64,000 bases of DNA from Leclercia sp. S52 (GCF_039727615.1 NZ_CP152474.1:3472001-3536000); one strand, 5' to 3'; positions 10,253-25,395 are shown, numbered from the stretch's first letter. Program-made: numbers and translations. Notes: generated by a model not told the origin, from the sequence alone.

Positions 10253-10828
10253 TTACTGCTGCCAGATAATTTTGCTGATTTTCCAGTTCTTCAGCGTGTC
10301 GTCGGACGGCATTAACCCGTCCGGGCCGCTCCAGGATCCGCTGAACTGGTAGCTGATATGCTGGCTGCCGTCGGCCTTACACTCCACCGTTACGCTGTCG
10401 TCACCCGGCACGCTGACGCAGTTGCCGTAGGCTTTCTGATACAGGTCGCTGAACGGCGTACCGACCTTTACCCCTTTTTCAGTTTCGATCCCGGGGTCCA
10501 GCACCTCAATGCGCCCGACGCTGGATTTATCACCGTTAATCACCAGCGCCAGCTGGTCATCTTTCAGCGCTTCAAAGTAGTGCACGATGGTGCCGTTTTG
10601 CGTTTTCATGCCGCTGCGCAGACGGTAATCACCGCCCAGCGCCGATTCGATAGCGCTCTGTTCCAGCGGCGTGGCGGCGGTGAGATTGCCCACGCCCTGC
10701 TCGGTCACTTCGGTGGACGACCCGAACCAGTTCCAGGGGTAAGCCGCAGACCAGTTCACGGCGGAGAGCGTTGAACAGCCCGTCAGGACAACGGGAAGCG
10801 CGCATAACAGTAAACGCAGCGATTTCAT
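10253..10828 (-). CDS. yfeY: YfeY lipoprotein (RpoE-regulated in E. coli)
   Basis: A 191-residue outer-envelope lipoprotein, the same length as E. coli YfeY, for which sigma-E dependent expression is reported. The signal peptide is MKSLRLLLCALPVV and the lipobox is LTGC, so the mature protein would start at the acylated Cys18. The rest is soluble and has no known catalytic motif. Function is unknown. It lies in the minus-strand row ypeA-yfeZ-yfeY-yfeX. Confidence 0.92.
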   Translation of the reverse strand: MKSLRLLLCALPVVLTGCSTLSAVNWSAAYPWNWFGSSTEVTEQGVGNLTAATPLEQSAIESALGGDYRLRSGMKTQNGTIVHYFEALKDDQLALVINGDKSSVGRIEVLDPGIETEKGVKVGTPFSDLYQKAYGNCVSVPGDDSVTVECKADGSQHISYQFSGSWSGPDGLMPSDDTLKNWKISKIIWQQ

Positions 10829-10890
10829 CGGGAGTTCCTTTCTGGTTAATTTGACGCTTGTTGGAGTACAGCATCGCTAAAAAGTGCCGT

Positions 10891-11340
10891 TTAATCTTTC
10901 TCTGGCGTAAAACAGGCGCGCAGACGGGGATGGGTCAGCAGCCACAGCAGCGCCACGATATCGGCCACCAGCAGCGCAATCCCGATCCCACTCACGGCCT
11001 CACCGTTCAGCCACAGCAGGGGTTGCCAGCCCAGCAGTACGATCTGGGCGAGGATCAGCAGCCAGCGCAGCGCGCGCCACAGGCGCGGCACGAGATGACG
11101 CCGCCCGCTCAGTAAAAAGGCCAGCACCGCCGGGATCCCCGGCAGCAGCCCGAGCCAGAAGTTATCATGGTCGGGGTAAAACAGATTCAGCAGGGTATTG
11201 CCCTGATCGCGGGAGGCCCCGGCCAGCACAAACAATACCCAGGTGCGCGCCTGGAGCAGCAGCACGCACCAGAACAGAAACGGCAGGCGAACCCGGCCGT
11301 GGCTGTCGTAATCACCGGGGTGAAAATCAATACTCTTCAT
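10891..11340 (-). CDS. yfeZ: YfeZ, DUF2919 inner-membrane protein
   Basis: A small membrane protein of 149 residues with about four hydrophobic segments (around [49 protein letters not shown] and [14 protein letters not shown]). It matches the YfeZ/DUF2919 family. No biochemical function is known. Its start overlaps the last 14 bases of ypeA, so it is probably translationally coupled to it. Confidence 0.9.
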   Translation of the reverse strand: MKSIDFHPGDYDSHGRVRLPFLFWCVLLLQARTWVLFVLAGASRDQGNTLLNLFYPDHDNFWLGLLPGIPAVLAFLLSGRRHLVPRLWRALRWLLILAQIVLLGWQPLLWLNGEAVSGIGIALLVADIVALLWLLTHPRLRACFTPEKD

Positions 11341-11752
11341 CTTCTATCAGGCGTTTGCCCAGCGTCAGCACGTCGGCATGTTCATAGTTGAGACGCTCGT
11401 ACATGCCCAGCACCATGTCATTATCTTCCCGCACCATGATCTGAATTTTCGGGCAGCCGCGGGCGATGAGTTTCTTTTCCAGACGATTGAGCAGCGCGTT
11501 GGCAATGCCACGCCCGCGAAACTCCGGGTGGACGCCCAGGTAGTACGCCGAGCCGCGATGCCCGTCGTAGCCGCCCATCACCGTGCCCACCACTTCACCA
11601 TTCACTTCCGCAACCAGAAACAGACTGACGTCATGATTGAGCTTGCGCTCGATGTCCATCTCCGGATCGTTCCACGGTCGCAGTAGATCGCAGCGCTCCC
11701 AAAGGGTGATCACCTCTTCGAAGTCTGCCTGGCGAAAAACGCGTATCTCCAT
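11327..11752 (-). CDS. ypeA: GNAT-family acetyltransferase YpeA
   Basis: A 141-residue GNAT acetyltransferase, the same length as E. coli YpeA. The acetyl-CoA binding motif A is visible as [15 protein letters not shown] start it at [11 protein letters not shown]; the 45 in-frame residues further upstream are not conserved and lie in the intergenic region shared with amiA. The substrate is unknown. It overlaps yfeZ by 14 bases. Confidence 0.94.
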   Translation of the reverse strand: MEIRVFRQADFEEVITLWERCDLLRPWNDPEMDIERKLNHDVSLFLVAEVNGEVVGTVMGGYDGHRGSAYYLGVHPEFRGRGIANALLNRLEKKLIARGCPKIQIMVREDNDMVLGMYERLNYEHADVLTLGKRLIEDEEY

Positions 11753-11965
11753 GGTATTAACCGCCTTTTTGGGTTTAAAAACAGTGATTATGACGCGAAC
11801 GCCCTCTTTCGCCAATATCCAGCGAAAAACGCCTGAAAATTTGGCATAATGGCACTTTGTCACGTATTGAAATGAAAAGTAAAACAATTCGCCACATGGA
11901 CTGTCGTAACGGAAAAGACGATACGATATAACACCAGGACACTCATTTTTTACACTTCAGGCCGC

Positions 11966-13740
<1,775 letters not shown>

Positions 13741-13811
13741 ATGCCGGATGGCGCTGCGCTTATCCGGCCTACGAGTCCCGTAGGTCGGGTAAGCGAACGC
13801 GCCACCCGACA
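13741..13811. repeat. BIME between hemF and maeB
   Basis: Two inverted REP units, ATGCCGGATGGCGCTGCGCT... (13741-13772) and GTAGGTCGGGTAAGCG... (13781-13811), fill the gap between the two convergent genes. They begin directly after the hemF stop. Confidence 0.85.
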
Positions 13812-13819
13812 AATCCCTA

Positions 13820-16099
13820 CTACAGAGGCTGCGTCTGCGCCTCAACCACCGCCAGCGCCACCATGTTCACAATCCGGCGCACGGAGGCAATCGGGGTTAA
13901 CACATGCACCGGTTTCGCCACCCCCATCAGTACTGGCCCGACGGTCACCCCTTCCGAACTGGAGACCCGCAGCAGGTTGTAGCTGATACGCGCCGCTTCA
14001 ACGTTCGGCATGATCAGCACGTTAGCTGAGCCTTTCAGCGGGCTGTCCGGCATCCGCTCGTTACGGATGCTCTCCACCAGCGCGGCGTCGCCGTGCATCT
14101 CCCCGTCGATCATCAGCTCAGGCGCGCGCTCGCGCACCAGCTCCAGGGTCTGACGCATTTTGCAGGCGGCCGCCGATTTGGAGGAGCCAAAGTTGGAATG
14201 CGACAGCAGGGCCACCTTCGGCTCGATACCGAAACGACGCACCGTTTCTGCGGCCATCACCGTGATCTCCGCCAGCTGCTCCGGGGTCGGGTCGTCGTTG
14301 ACGTAGGTATCGGCAATAAAGGTGTTGCCGCTTGGCAGCAGCAGCGCGTTCATCGCCCCGGCGGTATGCACGTTGTCGCGATAGCCGAAGATCTCCTGCA
14401 CCACGCTGAAGTGCTCGTGATAATCACCGATGGTGCCGCAGATCAGCGCGTCGGCTTCACCACGGTGGACCATGATCGCCCCAATCACCGTGGTGTTGCT
14501 GATTACCGCCCGCTGGGCCTGCTCCTGGGTGATCCCCCGGCGCTTCATGATGGCGTAGTACTCGCTCCAGTACTCCTTGAAGCGCGGATCGGATTCATTG
14601 TTGACGATCTCAAAGTCCACGCCCGGCTTGATCTGCAGCCCCAGCTTCTGGATACGCATCTCGATCACGCTCGGACGACCAATCAGGATCGGCTTCGCCA
14701 GCCCCAGGCTCACCAGCTCCTGAGTGGCGTGCAGGACGCGAGCCTCTTCCCCTTCTGCCATCACCACGCGTTTGGCGTCCGTACGCGCCTGGGAGAAGAT
14801 CGGCTTCATGAACAGGTTGGTTTTGTAGACGAATTCGGTCAGCTTATCGACATAGGCATCAAAGTCGGCGATCGGACGCGTCGCCACGCCGGAGTCCATC
14901 GCCGCTTTGGCGACAGCCGGGGCGATTTTGACAATCAGACGCGGATCGAACGGTTTTGGAATGATGTAGTCCGGGCCGAAGCTCAGATCCTGATCGCCAT
15001 AGGCCGAGGCCACCACTTCGCTCTGCTCCGCGTGGGCCAGCTCGGCAATGGCGTGCACCGCCGCCAGCTTCATCTCTTCATTAATGGCGGTGGCGCCAAC
15101 GTCCAGCGCCCCGCGGAAGATGAACGGGAAGCAGAGCACGTTGTTCACCTGGTTCGGGTAATCGGAACGGCCGGTACAGATAATGGCATCCGGGCGGACC
15201 GCTTTCGCCAGCGGCGGCAGAATTTCCGGCTCCGGGTTCGCCAGGGCGAGGATCAGCGGCGCGCGCGCCATCTTCATCACCATCTCTTCGTTCAGCACTT
15301 TCGGGCCCGAACAGCCGAGGAAGATATCCGCGCCGTCCATCACATCCGCCAGGCTGCGCTTGCCGTCGTCGTCCACGGCGTAGGCGGCTTTGGTCTCCGC
15401 CATATTGGCTTCGCGGCCTTTGTAAATCACGCCTTTGGAGTCGCAGACCACGATGTTGTGCTTCTGCATCCCCAGCGCCACCAGCAGGTTCATACAGGCG
15501 ATGGCTGCCGCGCCCGCGCCGGAGACCACCATGCGTACGTCAGAGAGGTTCTTCTCCACCACCCGCAGGCCGTTCAGAATGGCGGCGGTGCTGATGATCG
15601 CCGTCCCGTGCTGGTCGTCGTGGAACACCGGAATGTTCATGCGTTCACGGAGTTTCTGCTCGATATAGAAACATTCCGGGGCTTTGATGTCTTCGAGGTT
15701 GATGCCGCCAAAGGTCGGCTCCAGCGCGGCCACCACGTTGATGAATTTGTCCGGGTCCAGCTCGTCCACTTCAATATCAAACACGTCGATGCCGGCGAAC
15801 TTCTTGAACAGCACGCCCTTACCTTCCATCACCGGTTTCCCGGCCAGCGCTCCGATATTGCCCAGCCCCAGCACCGCGGTGCCGTTGGAGATCACCGCCA
15901 CCAGGTTGCCGCGGGCGGTGTATTTGTAGGCCGCCAGCGGATCTTTTTCGATTTCGAGGCACGGGGCAGCAACGCCCGGCGAATAGGCTAACGCCAGGTC
16001 GCGCTGGGTGGCGAGAGGCTTGGTGGGAGAGACCTGAATTTTGCCTGGTACGGGGAATTCATGAAAATCGAGGGCACTCTGTCTTAACTGCTCGTCCAT
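13820..16099 (-). CDS. maeB: NADP-dependent malic enzyme
   Basis: MaeB decarboxylates malate to pyruvate with NADP+, linking the TCA cycle to pyruvate and NADPH supply. At 759 residues it is the large hybrid type: an N-terminal malic enzyme (about residues 1-430, with DDQHGTAI and the nucleotide-binding [13 protein letters not shown]) fused to a phosphotransacetylase-like domain (about 430-759) that in E. coli acts as an allosteric part. It is convergent with hemF and divergent from talA. Confidence 0.98.
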   Translation of the reverse strand: MDEQLRQSALDFHEFPVPGKIQVSPTKPLATQRDLALAYSPGVAAPCLEIEKDPLAAYKYTARGNLVAVISNGTAVLGLGNIGALAGKPVMEGKGVLFKKFAGIDVFDIEVDELDPDKFINVVAALEPTFGGINLEDIKAPECFYIEQKLRERMNIPVFHDDQHGTAIISTAAILNGLRVVEKNLSDVRMVVSGAGAAAIACMNLLVALGMQKHNIVVCDSKGVIYKGREANMAETKAAYAVDDDGKRSLADVMDGADIFLGCSGPKVLNEEMVMKMARAPLILALANPEPEILPPLAKAVRPDAIICTGRSDYPNQVNNVLCFPFIFRGALDVGATAINEEMKLAAVHAIAELAHAEQSEVVASAYGDQDLSFGPDYIIPKPFDPRLIVKIAPAVAKAAMDSGVATRPIADFDAYVDKLTEFVYKTNLFMKPIFSQARTDAKRVVMAEGEEARVLHATQELVSLGLAKPILIGRPSVIEMRIQKLGLQIKPGVDFEIVNNESDPRFKEYWSEYYAIMKRRGITQEQAQRAVISNTTVIGAIMVHRGEADALICGTIGDYHEHFSVVQEIFGYRDNVHTAGAMNALLLPSGNTFIADTYVNDDPTPEQLAEITVMAAETVRRFGIEPKVALLSHSNFGSSKSAAACKMRQTLELVRERAPELMIDGEMHGDAALVESIRNERMPDSPLKGSANVLIMPNVEAARISYNLLRVSSSEGVTVGPVLMGVAKPVHVLTPIASVRRIVNMVALAVVEAQTQPL

Positions 16100-16389
16100 T
16101 GTAATGTTCCTTTCACGTATCGTTCAAAATGGGTGATGTTGTTATGGTCTGAGCTCACCCAGGGTGGCGGATAGTATCGCTGCTGCCCGCCGTTCAAACT
16201 TTGAAGGCTGCCAAACTCTGACCATCAAAAAACAAAAATTGTTATCAATTTATAACAATCATGTTACCTGCCCATCAAAGCAAGACCATGTCCGTCTGCT
16301 ATGCTTTTTTGTTAAGTACATCGCGAATTTCGCAGAAGTGTGATCTAACACACTCCACCAACTCTTTTATTTCCAAGGAGTAATTATTT
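16100..16389 (+). promoter_or_regulatory. maeB-talA divergent control region
   Basis: A 290-base AT-rich region between divergent genes. CTATGCT at 16299-16305 followed by a T-run resembles an extended sigma-S -10 element (CTATACT), which fits the known RpoS control of talA-tktB in E. coli. A strong AAGGAG ribosome binding site lies before talA. No CreB repeat could be assigned. Confidence 0.45.
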
Positions 16390-17340
16390 ATGAACCAACT
16401 AGACGGCATCAAACAATTCACCACGGTCGTGGCTGACAGCGGTGATATCGAATCCATCCGCCACTACCAGCCACAGGATGCGACCACCAACCCGTCGCTG
16501 CTGCTGAAAGCCGCCGGGCTGTCACACTTCTCGCACCTGATTGACGACGCCATTGCGTACGGTAAAGGGCGGGGGAAAACCAAAGAGCAACAGGTTGCTG
16601 AGGCCAGCGATAAGCTGGCGGTCAATATTGGTAGCGAAATTCTGAAAAGCATTCCGGGACGGGTCTCTACCGAAGTGGACGCACGCCTCTCCTTTGACCA
16701 GGAGAAAAGCATCGCTAAAGCGCGCCATCTGGTGAAGCTCTACGAGGAGCAGGATGTCGAGAAATCGCGCATTCTGATCAAGCTGGCCTCCACCTGGGAG
16801 GGGATCCGCGCCGCCGAGGTGCTGGAAAAAGAGGGGATTAACTGCAACCTGACGCTGCTGTTCTCCTTTGCTCAGGCACGCGCCTGCGCCGAGGCCGGGG
16901 TGTTCCTGGTATCACCCTTCGTCGGGCGTATTTACGACTGGTACCAGGCCCGCCAGCCGATGGACCCCTACGTGGTAGAGGAAGATCCGGGCGTGAAATC
17001 CGTTCGCAATATCTACGATTACTATAAGCAGCACCGCTACGAGACCATCGTGATGGGGGCCAGCTTCCGCCGCACCGAGCAGATCCTTGCCCTCACCGGC
17101 TGCGACCGCCTGACCATCTCCCCTAACCTGCTGCAGGAGCTGCAGGAGAAAGAGGAAGAGGTGATCCGCCGCCTGGTGCCTTCCTCAACCGTATTGCCAA
17201 AACCAAAACCAATGACCGAAGCCGAATTCCGCTGGGAGCATAATCAGGACGCCATGGCGGTCGATAAGCTGTCAGAAGGGATCCGTCTTTTCGCGGTCGA
17301 CCAACGCAAACTCGAAGATCTGCTCGCCGCCAAACTGTAA
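16390..17340 (+). CDS. talA: Transaldolase A
   Basis: Transaldolase moves a dihydroxyacetone unit between sugar phosphates in the non-oxidative pentose phosphate pathway. It has 316 residues. The Schiff-base lysine is Lys131 in [12 protein letters not shown], and the DATTNPSLL motif near residue 30 is characteristic. It is followed after 19 bases by tktB, giving the stress-phase talA-tktB pair known from E. coli. Confidence 0.97.
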   Translation: MNQLDGIKQFTTVVADSGDIESIRHYQPQDATTNPSLLLKAAGLSHFSHLIDDAIAYGKGRGKTKEQQVAEASDKLAVNIGSEILKSIPGRVSTEVDARLSFDQEKSIAKARHLVKLYEEQDVEKSRILIKLASTWEGIRAAEVLEKEGINCNLTLLFSFAQARACAEAGVFLVSPFVGRIYDWYQARQPMDPYVVEEDPGVKSVRNIYDYYKQHRYETIVMGASFRRTEQILALTGCDRLTISPNLLQELQEKEEEVIRRLVPSSTVLPKPKPMTEAEFRWEHNQDAMAVDKLSEGIRLFAVDQRKLEDLLAAKL

Positions 17341-17359
17341 CCTTGCCATGGAGTGAACT

Positions 17360-19348
17360 ATGTCCCGTAAAGAGTTAGCCAATGCCATTCGCGCCCTCAG
17401 CATGGATGCCGTGCAAAAAGCCAATTCCGGTCATCCAGGCGCACCAATGGGTATGGCCGATATCGCAGAAGTGTTGTGGAATGATTTCCTGAAGCACAAC
17501 CCTAACGATCCGACGTGGTACGACCGCGACCGCTTTATTCTCTCCAACGGTCACGCGTCGATGCTGCTTTACAGCCTGCTGCACCTTTCCGGCTATAACC
17601 TGCCGCTTGAGGAGCTGAAAAACTTCCGCCAGCTGCACTCCAAAACCCCGGGCCACCCGGAGCTGGGTTATACCCCTGGGGTGGAGACCACCACCGGCCC
17701 GCTGGGTCAGGGGCTGGCGAACGCGGTCGGGCTGGCAATTGCCGAGCGCACGCTGGCGGCGCAGTTTAACCGGCCGGATCACGAGATTGTCGATCACTTC
17801 ACGTATGTCTTTATGGGCGACGGCTGTCTGATGGAGGGGATCTCCCATGAGGTTTGCTCTCTGGCGGGCACGCTGGGGCTGGGCAAGCTGATTGGTTTCT
17901 ACGATCACAACGGTATTTCCATCGACGGCGAGACCGAGGGCTGGTTCACTGACGACACGGCTAAACGCTTTGAGGCCTACCACTGGCACGTGGTGCATGA
18001 GATTGACGGCCACGATCCCGAGGCGCTGAAAGCGGCCATTCAGGAAGCGCAAAGCGTGACCGATAAACCGTCGCTGATAATTTGTCGCACGGTCATCGGA
18101 TTCGGTTCCCCGAACAAAGCCGGCAAGGAAGAGTCGCACGGCGCGGCGCTGGGTGAAGAGGAAGTGGCCCTGACCCGGCAGAAGCTGGGCTGGAAATACC
18201 CGGCCTTTGAGATCCCGAAAGAGATCTACAAAGCCTGGGATGCCCGCGAAGAGGGCGAAAAAGCGCAGGCGGCCTGGAACGACAAATTTGCCGCCTATCA
18301 GAAAGCACACCCGGAGCTGGCGGCCGAGTTCAGCCGTCGCATGAGCGGCGGCCTGCCCGAGAACTGGGAAGAGGCCACGCAGACGCTGATTGAGAACCTG
18401 CAGGCCAACCCGGCGAAGATCGCCACCCGTAAGGCCTCGCAGAATACCCTCAACGCCATTGGTCCGATCCTGCCGGAGCTGCTGGGCGGCTCGGCGGATC
18501 TGGCCCCGAGCAACCTGACCATCTGGTCGGGCTCAACCTCGCTCAAGGAAGATATCGCCGGGAACTACATCCACTACGGGGTGCGTGAGTTCGGCATGAC
18601 CGCCATTGCCAACGGTATCGCCCATCACGGCGGGTTTGTGCCTTACACCGCCACCTTCCTGATGTTTGTCGAATATGCGCGTAACGCCGCGCGTATGGCG
18701 GCGCTGATGAAGGCCCGGCAGATCATGGTCTATACCCACGACTCCATCGGTCTGGGGGAAGATGGTCCGACTCACCAGGCGGTGGAACAGCTGGCCAGCC
18801 TGCGTCTGACGCCAAACTTCAGCACCTGGCGGCCGTGCGATCAGGTCGAAGCGGCGGTGGGCTGGAAGCTGGCGATAGAGCGTCATAACGGCCCGACGGC
18901 GCTGATCCTCTCCCGCCAGAACCTGGCGCAGATCGAGCGTACCCCGGAGCAGGTGAAAAATATTGCCCGCGGAGGCTACATCCTTAAAGACAGCGGCGGC
19001 AAGCCGGATATTATTCTGATTGCTACCGGGTCGGAGATGGAGATCACCGTCAAGGCGGCGGAGAAGCTGACTGCGGAAGGTCATGCGGTGCGGGTGGTGT
19101 CTCTGCCTTCAACGGATATCTTTGATGCGCAGGATGAGGCGTACCGCGAGTCGGTGCTGCCGTCGGACGTGACGGCGCGCGTGGCGGTCGAAGCGGGAAT
19201 CGCGGACTACTGGTACAAATACGTCGGGCTGAAGGGGAAAATTGTCGGGATGACCGGCTATGGTGAATCGGCGCCTGCCGAGAAGCTGTTCCCGTTCTTC
19301 GGCTTTACGGTTGAGAACGTGGTGGAGAAGGCGCAGGCCCTGCTGTAA
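17360..19348 (+). CDS. tktB: Transketolase 2
   Basis: Transketolase transfers two-carbon units between sugar phosphates using thiamine diphosphate. It has 662 residues, five fewer than E. coli TktB because of a shorter C-terminus. The ThDP/Mg motif begins at [12 protein letters not shown], and the conserved N-terminal HPGAPMG loop and [15 protein letters not shown] block ([12 protein letters not shown]) are present. It is called tktB rather than tktA from its position after talA. Confidence 0.96.
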   Translation: MSRKELANAIRALSMDAVQKANSGHPGAPMGMADIAEVLWNDFLKHNPNDPTWYDRDRFILSNGHASMLLYSLLHLSGYNLPLEELKNFRQLHSKTPGHPELGYTPGVETTTGPLGQGLANAVGLAIAERTLAAQFNRPDHEIVDHFTYVFMGDGCLMEGISHEVCSLAGTLGLGKLIGFYDHNGISIDGETEGWFTDDTAKRFEAYHWHVVHEIDGHDPEALKAAIQEAQSVTDKPSLIICRTVIGFGSPNKAGKEESHGAALGEEEVALTRQKLGWKYPAFEIPKEIYKAWDAREEGEKAQAAWNDKFAAYQKAHPELAAEFSRRMSGGLPENWEEATQTLIENLQANPAKIATRKASQNTLNAIGPILPELLGGSADLAPSNLTIWSGSTSLKEDIAGNYIHYGVREFGMTAIANGIAHHGGFVPYTATFLMFVEYARNAARMAALMKARQIMVYTHDSIGLGEDGPTHQAVEQLASLRLTPNFSTWRPCDQVEAAVGWKLAIERHNGPTALILSRQNLAQIERTPEQVKNIARGGYILKDSGGKPDIILIATGSEMEITVKAAEKLTAEGHAVRVVSLPSTDIFDAQDEAYRESVLPSDVTARVAVEAGIADYWYKYVGLKGKIVGMTGYGESAPAEKLFPFFGFTVENVVEKAQALL

Positions 19349-19355
19349 GTGCATT

Positions 19356-19463
19356 GCCCGGCGGCGCTACGCTTGCACGGGCCTACCAGGTCAAAACAAA
19401 ACGGCAACCATTCGGTTGCCGTTTTTTGGTTTTGTAGGCCGGGTAAGCGCAGCGCCACCCGGC
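19356..19463. repeat. BIME around the tktB terminator
   Basis: REP unit GCCCGGCGGCGCTACGCTTG... (19356-19386) and an inverted unit GTAGGCCGGGTAAGCGCAGC... (19434-19463) flank the intrinsic terminator at 19396-19427. Confidence 0.82.
19396..19427 (+). terminator. Rho-independent terminator of tktB
   Basis: 10-bp stem AACGGCAACC / GGTTGCCGTT with loop ATTC followed by a run of T. Confidence 0.88.
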
Positions 19464-19476
19464 ATATATAAGGCTG

Positions 19477-19513
19477 TGCGGCCTGATGTCCTCTCCCACA
19501 GGGAGAGGGAGGA
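19477..19513. repeat. Dispersed GGGAGAGGG hairpin repeat, copy 2
   Basis: GCGGCCTGATG followed by CCTCTCCC ACA GGGAGAGGG, lacking the CACCCCACCC tract of copy 1. It ends 7 bases from the stop codon of ypfG, the same placement as copy 1 relative to yfeX. Confidence 0.65.
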
Positions 19514-19519
19514 CTGCTT

Positions 19520-20563
19520 TTACCTCGTGATCCACAAGGTCGGCCAGGAATCGGGGCCATGCCAGTTATCGCAGCTCGGCTCTTCCGCATAACGCACCAG
19601 GCGGAAACGCTGGCCGGTAAAACGCCAGCGGGTCTGGATCCCGCAATCGGCAATACCGCGCCCCAGCGCAAGGGTGGTCAGCTCGCGGCTCTTCTCATCG
19701 AAGCTGGCGTTCATAAGCTCCATCTCGCTGCTGTCGCTCGACGGCACAAACGGCAGGCGCAGGCGCACCGCATGGGAGGCAAACGGCTTCTTACGCGACA
19801 CCAGCCAGGCCAGATCGACGGTGTTATAGGCCCCGGCCTCGCAGCTGATCATCAGCAGCGCTTTGTCATCGGTTAAAGCGGTGACCCGCACCTCACGACG
19901 CGCCGGGTCGAGCGAACACTGGCTGTTATTGATACGCCAGGTGCCATAGTCGGTCAGATCGCTGCGTTCATCGCGGGTTAACGGCGTCGGGGTCGGGTTG
20001 ACCACGGCCACCTCTTTCAGCGCCGGCGCGGGGGGTACGCTCAGCGGCGGCTGCGCCCCTTTGTTGATCCACGCGGTTTCACTTCCACCACGCTTTTGCT
20101 GGGCGTCGATAAACTGCAGCGCCTCTTTCAGTCCATCAAGGGAGATAACCTGCTTGCCATCCGCAAGGGTGATGGCCTTTTTCTGCTGAAGGGTGGTCAG
20201 CAGGGCGGTAATAGTCGCGGGATGATCGGTGGTCAGACGCCAGGGAGTCACCTGCCAGTGCGGGGGAGCCAGCTGCAGCGGCTCGCCGTCGAGCAACAGG
20301 CGAGGCGCGATGGCCGGCTGTTTGGGATCGGGCGTGGCCAGCCCGCCGAGATCGATGCGCAGTACCGCATCGGTTTTCGCCCCGGCGCTGCGGCTCAGCG
20401 TCATCACCAGCCCGTTATGCTCACCGGTATTACGCGCGATACAAAAGTTCTGGTTGTTGCAGGTCACCTGCCAGTCAGTAAACGACTGTTGTGCAGGTGC
20501 CGCCTGAACCAGAGCCGCGGGCAGCACGCTGAGCATAAAGATAAGAAAAAGGCTGTGACGCAT
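19520..20563 (-). CDS. ypfG: YpfG, DUF1176 periplasmic protein
   Basis: A 347-residue exported protein of the DUF1176 family, the same length as E. coli YpfG. The signal peptide (MRHSLFLIFMLSVLPAALVQA) is clear, with cleavage after VQA. The mature part has pairs of cysteines (for example CNNQNFC) that may form disulfides in the periplasm. I start it at MRHSL because the further upstream in-frame codons precede the signal peptide and are not conserved. Function is unknown. Confidence 0.9.
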   Translation of the reverse strand: MRHSLFLIFMLSVLPAALVQAAPAQQSFTDWQVTCNNQNFCIARNTGEHNGLVMTLSRSAGAKTDAVLRIDLGGLATPDPKQPAIAPRLLLDGEPLQLAPPHWQVTPWRLTTDHPATITALLTTLQQKKAITLADGKQVISLDGLKEALQFIDAQQKRGGSETAWINKGAQPPLSVPPAPALKEVAVVNPTPTPLTRDERSDLTDYGTWRINNSQCSLDPARREVRVTALTDDKALLMISCEAGAYNTVDLAWLVSRKKPFASHAVRLRLPFVPSSDSSEMELMNASFDEKSRELTTLALGRGIADCGIQTRWRFTGQRFRLVRYAEEPSCDNWHGPDSWPTLWITR

Positions 20564-20687
20564 GAATAGCAGGATCCCGGAAGCAAAGACAGACAAACAG
20601 ACCGTATCTTCCTGCTCAGGCCGGGGTTACTCAATCAGATTTATCGGATAGATTTATATGAAATACATCTTATTAAGAATAATAAGA

Positions 20688-21263
20688 TCAATCCATTAAC
20701 CCGGAGCTGCGCAAATACTGTAAAAGTATCACCGTTTTGCCGTCCCGTATTTCACCCGATTGTACCATCGCCAACGCTTCGCTAAAGGGCAGCTCCAGTA
20801 CCTCGATCTCTTCGTCCTCAATCCCGCCGCCCTTGCCCGCGCGCTGGGCGTCACTGTATTCCGCCACGAAGAAATGGACAATTTCCGTTACGCCGCCGGG
20901 AGACATGTACAGCTCAAACACCTTGCGCGCGTTACCGACGACAAAACCGGTCTCTTCAATCGCCTCTTTGCGAATGCAGACTTCCGGCTCATCGTCATCC
21001 AGCAGTCCGGCACAGGTTTCAATCAGTCGTCCGTCGGGATTGCCGTTTACCCAGGTGGCGATGCGGAACTGGCGGATCAGCACCACGCTCTGCTTCTCAG
21101 GGTTATAGAGCAGGACAGTGGCGCCGTTACCCCGATCGTAGACTTCACGTTTGTGGCGCACCACTTCGCCGTTACGCCGCGTCAAATCGTACGTCAGGTT
21201 GCGCAGAATGAAATAGTTATCCGAGAGGCACTTGTCTTTAATCAGTTCAATTTTCAAGTTTAT
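20688..21263 (-). CDS. nudK: GDP-mannose pyrophosphatase NudK, probable ATA start
   Basis: NudK is a Nudix hydrolase that splits GDP-mannose to GMP and mannose-1-phosphate. The Nudix box region spans [20 protein letters not shown], and the family end LRSSGLMD is present. Aligned to the 191-residue E. coli protein, the first residue falls on an ATA codon at 21261-21263, five bases after a GGAG ribosome binding sequence. In-frame alternatives are TTG at 21257 (two codons inside) and TTG at 21281 (no ribosome binding site). I place the start at ATA but mark it uncertain; the rest of the gene is clear. Confidence 0.9.
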   Translation of the reverse strand: MNLKIELIKDKCLSDNYFILRNLTYDLTRRNGEVVRHKREVYDRGNGATVLLYNPEKQSVVLIRQFRIATWVNGNPDGRLIETCAGLLDDDEPEVCIRKEAIEETGFVVGNARKVFELYMSPGGVTEIVHFFVAEYSDAQRAGKGGGIEDEEIEVLELPFSEALAMVQSGEIRDGKTVILLQYLRSSGLMD

Positions 21264-21330
21264 ACGGGCTCCGTAGCGCAAATCATGCTGGTCATACTAC
21301 GCTGAGAAGCCCGCGTTGTCGTCCGTCAGG

Positions 21331-23362
<2,032 letters not shown>

Positions 23363-23499
23363 TCAATTGCCCAGAAACGCGAACTATTTCGCCTGAACCT
23401 GTGTCAGATCAATTAATTTCATTCCTGATGAAACTACGTTTCATTCCCTCCGCGGAAACGTTGTTCAGGTCTGTTTCGTATTAGCTCAGGAAGCGATTT

Positions 23500-25195
23500 G
23501 TGATAGTTAAACAACCGGTTTCACGCAGTCTTGCCCGGGCCTTTTTCGCCATCATTGCCCTGTCGCTGCTGACCAGCGCCATCGCGCTCTTTACCCTCGC
23601 CAGCAGCCAGCGCGATGCCGAAGCGATCAACCTGGCGGGGTCATTGCGGATGCAGAGCTATCGCCTGGGTTACGATATGCAGCGGGGCAGCGCCGATCTG
23701 CTGCCCCATCGCCAGGCCTGGCAGCAAACGCTGAATGCCCCCGCGCTGCTCACCCTGAAAAGCTGGTACGTGCCGGATGAGGTACAACAGCATTATCACC
23801 AGCTACAGCTGGCATGGCAGGGTGTAAGCGAGAAGCTCGATCAGGGCGATTACGCCTGGTATCAGAACCATATGGATGAGTATGTGGCGCGTATCGACGC
23901 CTTTGTCCTCTCCCTGCAGCATTACGCCGAACATAAAATCCAGCTGGTGTTCGCCATCTCTTTTGCCGGGGCGATCGGCATCATCCTGCTGGCGCTCAGC
24001 ACGCTGCGGCGGATCCGCCGGCAGGTGGTCGCCCCGCTCAATCATCTGGTCGCCTCCAGCCTGCACATCGAGCAGGGCCGGTTTGACACCCCGGTGCCGG
24101 ATACCGATCTGCCGAACGAGCTCGGCCTGCTTTCCCGCACCTTTAACCATATGGCGACCGAGCTGCACACCCTCTATCGCTCGCTGGAAATTTCGGTTGA
24201 AGAGAAGACGCACCATCTGCACGAGGCCCATCAGCAGCTGGAGATGCTGTTTACCTGTTCGCAGGAGATGAACACCAGCAAGATCGACAGCCACTGTTTC
24301 CGTCATATCCTGCAAACCGTGCGCGAATACACCGGGATCGGCTGGCTGGCGCTGCATACCAGCGACGGCTGGAAAATGCAGGAGGGCGAGGTTGCCGACC
24401 ACCTTGAGACGCAGGTGCTGCCGGTCATTATGCTGGAGACCCGCTTCGGTGAGCTGCGCTGGCAAAGCGAGCAGCGCGTCGTCCCGATCCCGCTGATGAA
24501 AAGCGTGGCGACCATGCTCGGGCGTGGCCTGTTCTCCAACCAGGCGCAGAAGCACTACCACCAGCTGCTGCTGATGGAGGAGCGCGCCACCATCGCCCGG
24601 GAGCTGCACGACTCGCTGGCGCAGGTGCTGTCGTATCTGCGCATCCAGCTGACGCTGCTTAAACGTGCGGTGCCGGAGGAGAACGAGGCGGCGCAGACCA
24701 TCATTACCGACTTCTCCCGGGCGCTGAATGCCGCCTATCGCCAGCTGCGCGAGCTGCTTACCACCTTCCGCCTGACGCTGAATCAGGCCAACCTGCCCGC
24801 CGCGCTGCAGGAGACGCTGGACGATCTCCAGAAGCAGACCGGCGCAACGCTGAGCCTTGACTGTCAGCTCTCCTCCCTGGCACTGGATGCCCAGATGCAG
24901 GTCCACCTGCTGCAGATTGTGCGCGAGGCGGTGCTGAACGCCATCAAGCACGCCCAGGCCAGCGACATTCAGGTCAGCTGCGTGACCGCCCCGGACGGCA
25001 GCCATAGGGTAAGCATTCGCGACGACGGCATCGGGATCGGCGACGCCAGCGAGCCGCCGGGTCATTACGGTCTGAATATCATGCGCGAGCGCGCCGACCG
25101 GCTGGGGGGGCACCCTGCACTTCTCGCAGCCGCCCGGCGGTGGGACGCAGGTCAGCGTCTGTTTCCGCTCGTCAGCCGCTACCGAGGGTAAATAA
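23500..25195 (+). pseudogene. narQ: narQ, nitrate/nitrite sensor histidine kinase, frameshifted near the C-terminus
   Basis: NarQ is an inner-membrane sensor for nitrate and nitrite that phosphorylates NarL and NarP. It starts with GTG (MIVKQPVSRSLARAFF). Two membrane segments, the P-box-like ligand helix (AEAINLAGSLRMQSYRLGYD), a HAMP region and the histidine box ERATIARELHDSLAQVLSYL are present. After RADRLGG the frame changes: a run of seven G at 25104-25110 sends translation into an unrelated tail ending at 25191. With six G the normal C-terminus TLHFSQPPGGGTQVSV is restored and the stop falls at 25193-25195, giving 564 residues (566 in E. coli). Only the last ATP-domain strand is affected. 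Confidence 0.92.
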
Positions 25196-25276
25196 CGGTA
25201 AAATCAGGGGGAATGTCACCGCTCAGCCATGGGGATGGGCAATACTCACCGCAACCCCCGGGGCAACGACGCGAAT

Positions 25277-25324
<48 letters not shown>

Positions 25325-25395
25325 ATCCGCCTTGCCGCTAGAGTTATGCGGGCAATGTACAATGACGACGCGCAGCAAAACGAGGTCTTATTTTA

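Noticed and set aside
14093-15991. A 632-codon open frame on the plus strand opposite maeB
   Set aside because: It is an antisense shadow of maeB, rich in His, Gln and Arg as expected from the complement of a GC-biased gene, with no ribosome binding site or recognisable domain.
23803-25113. A 436-codon open frame on the minus strand opposite narQ
   Set aside because: Shadow of narQ; low-complexity His/Gln/Leu composition and no start signals.
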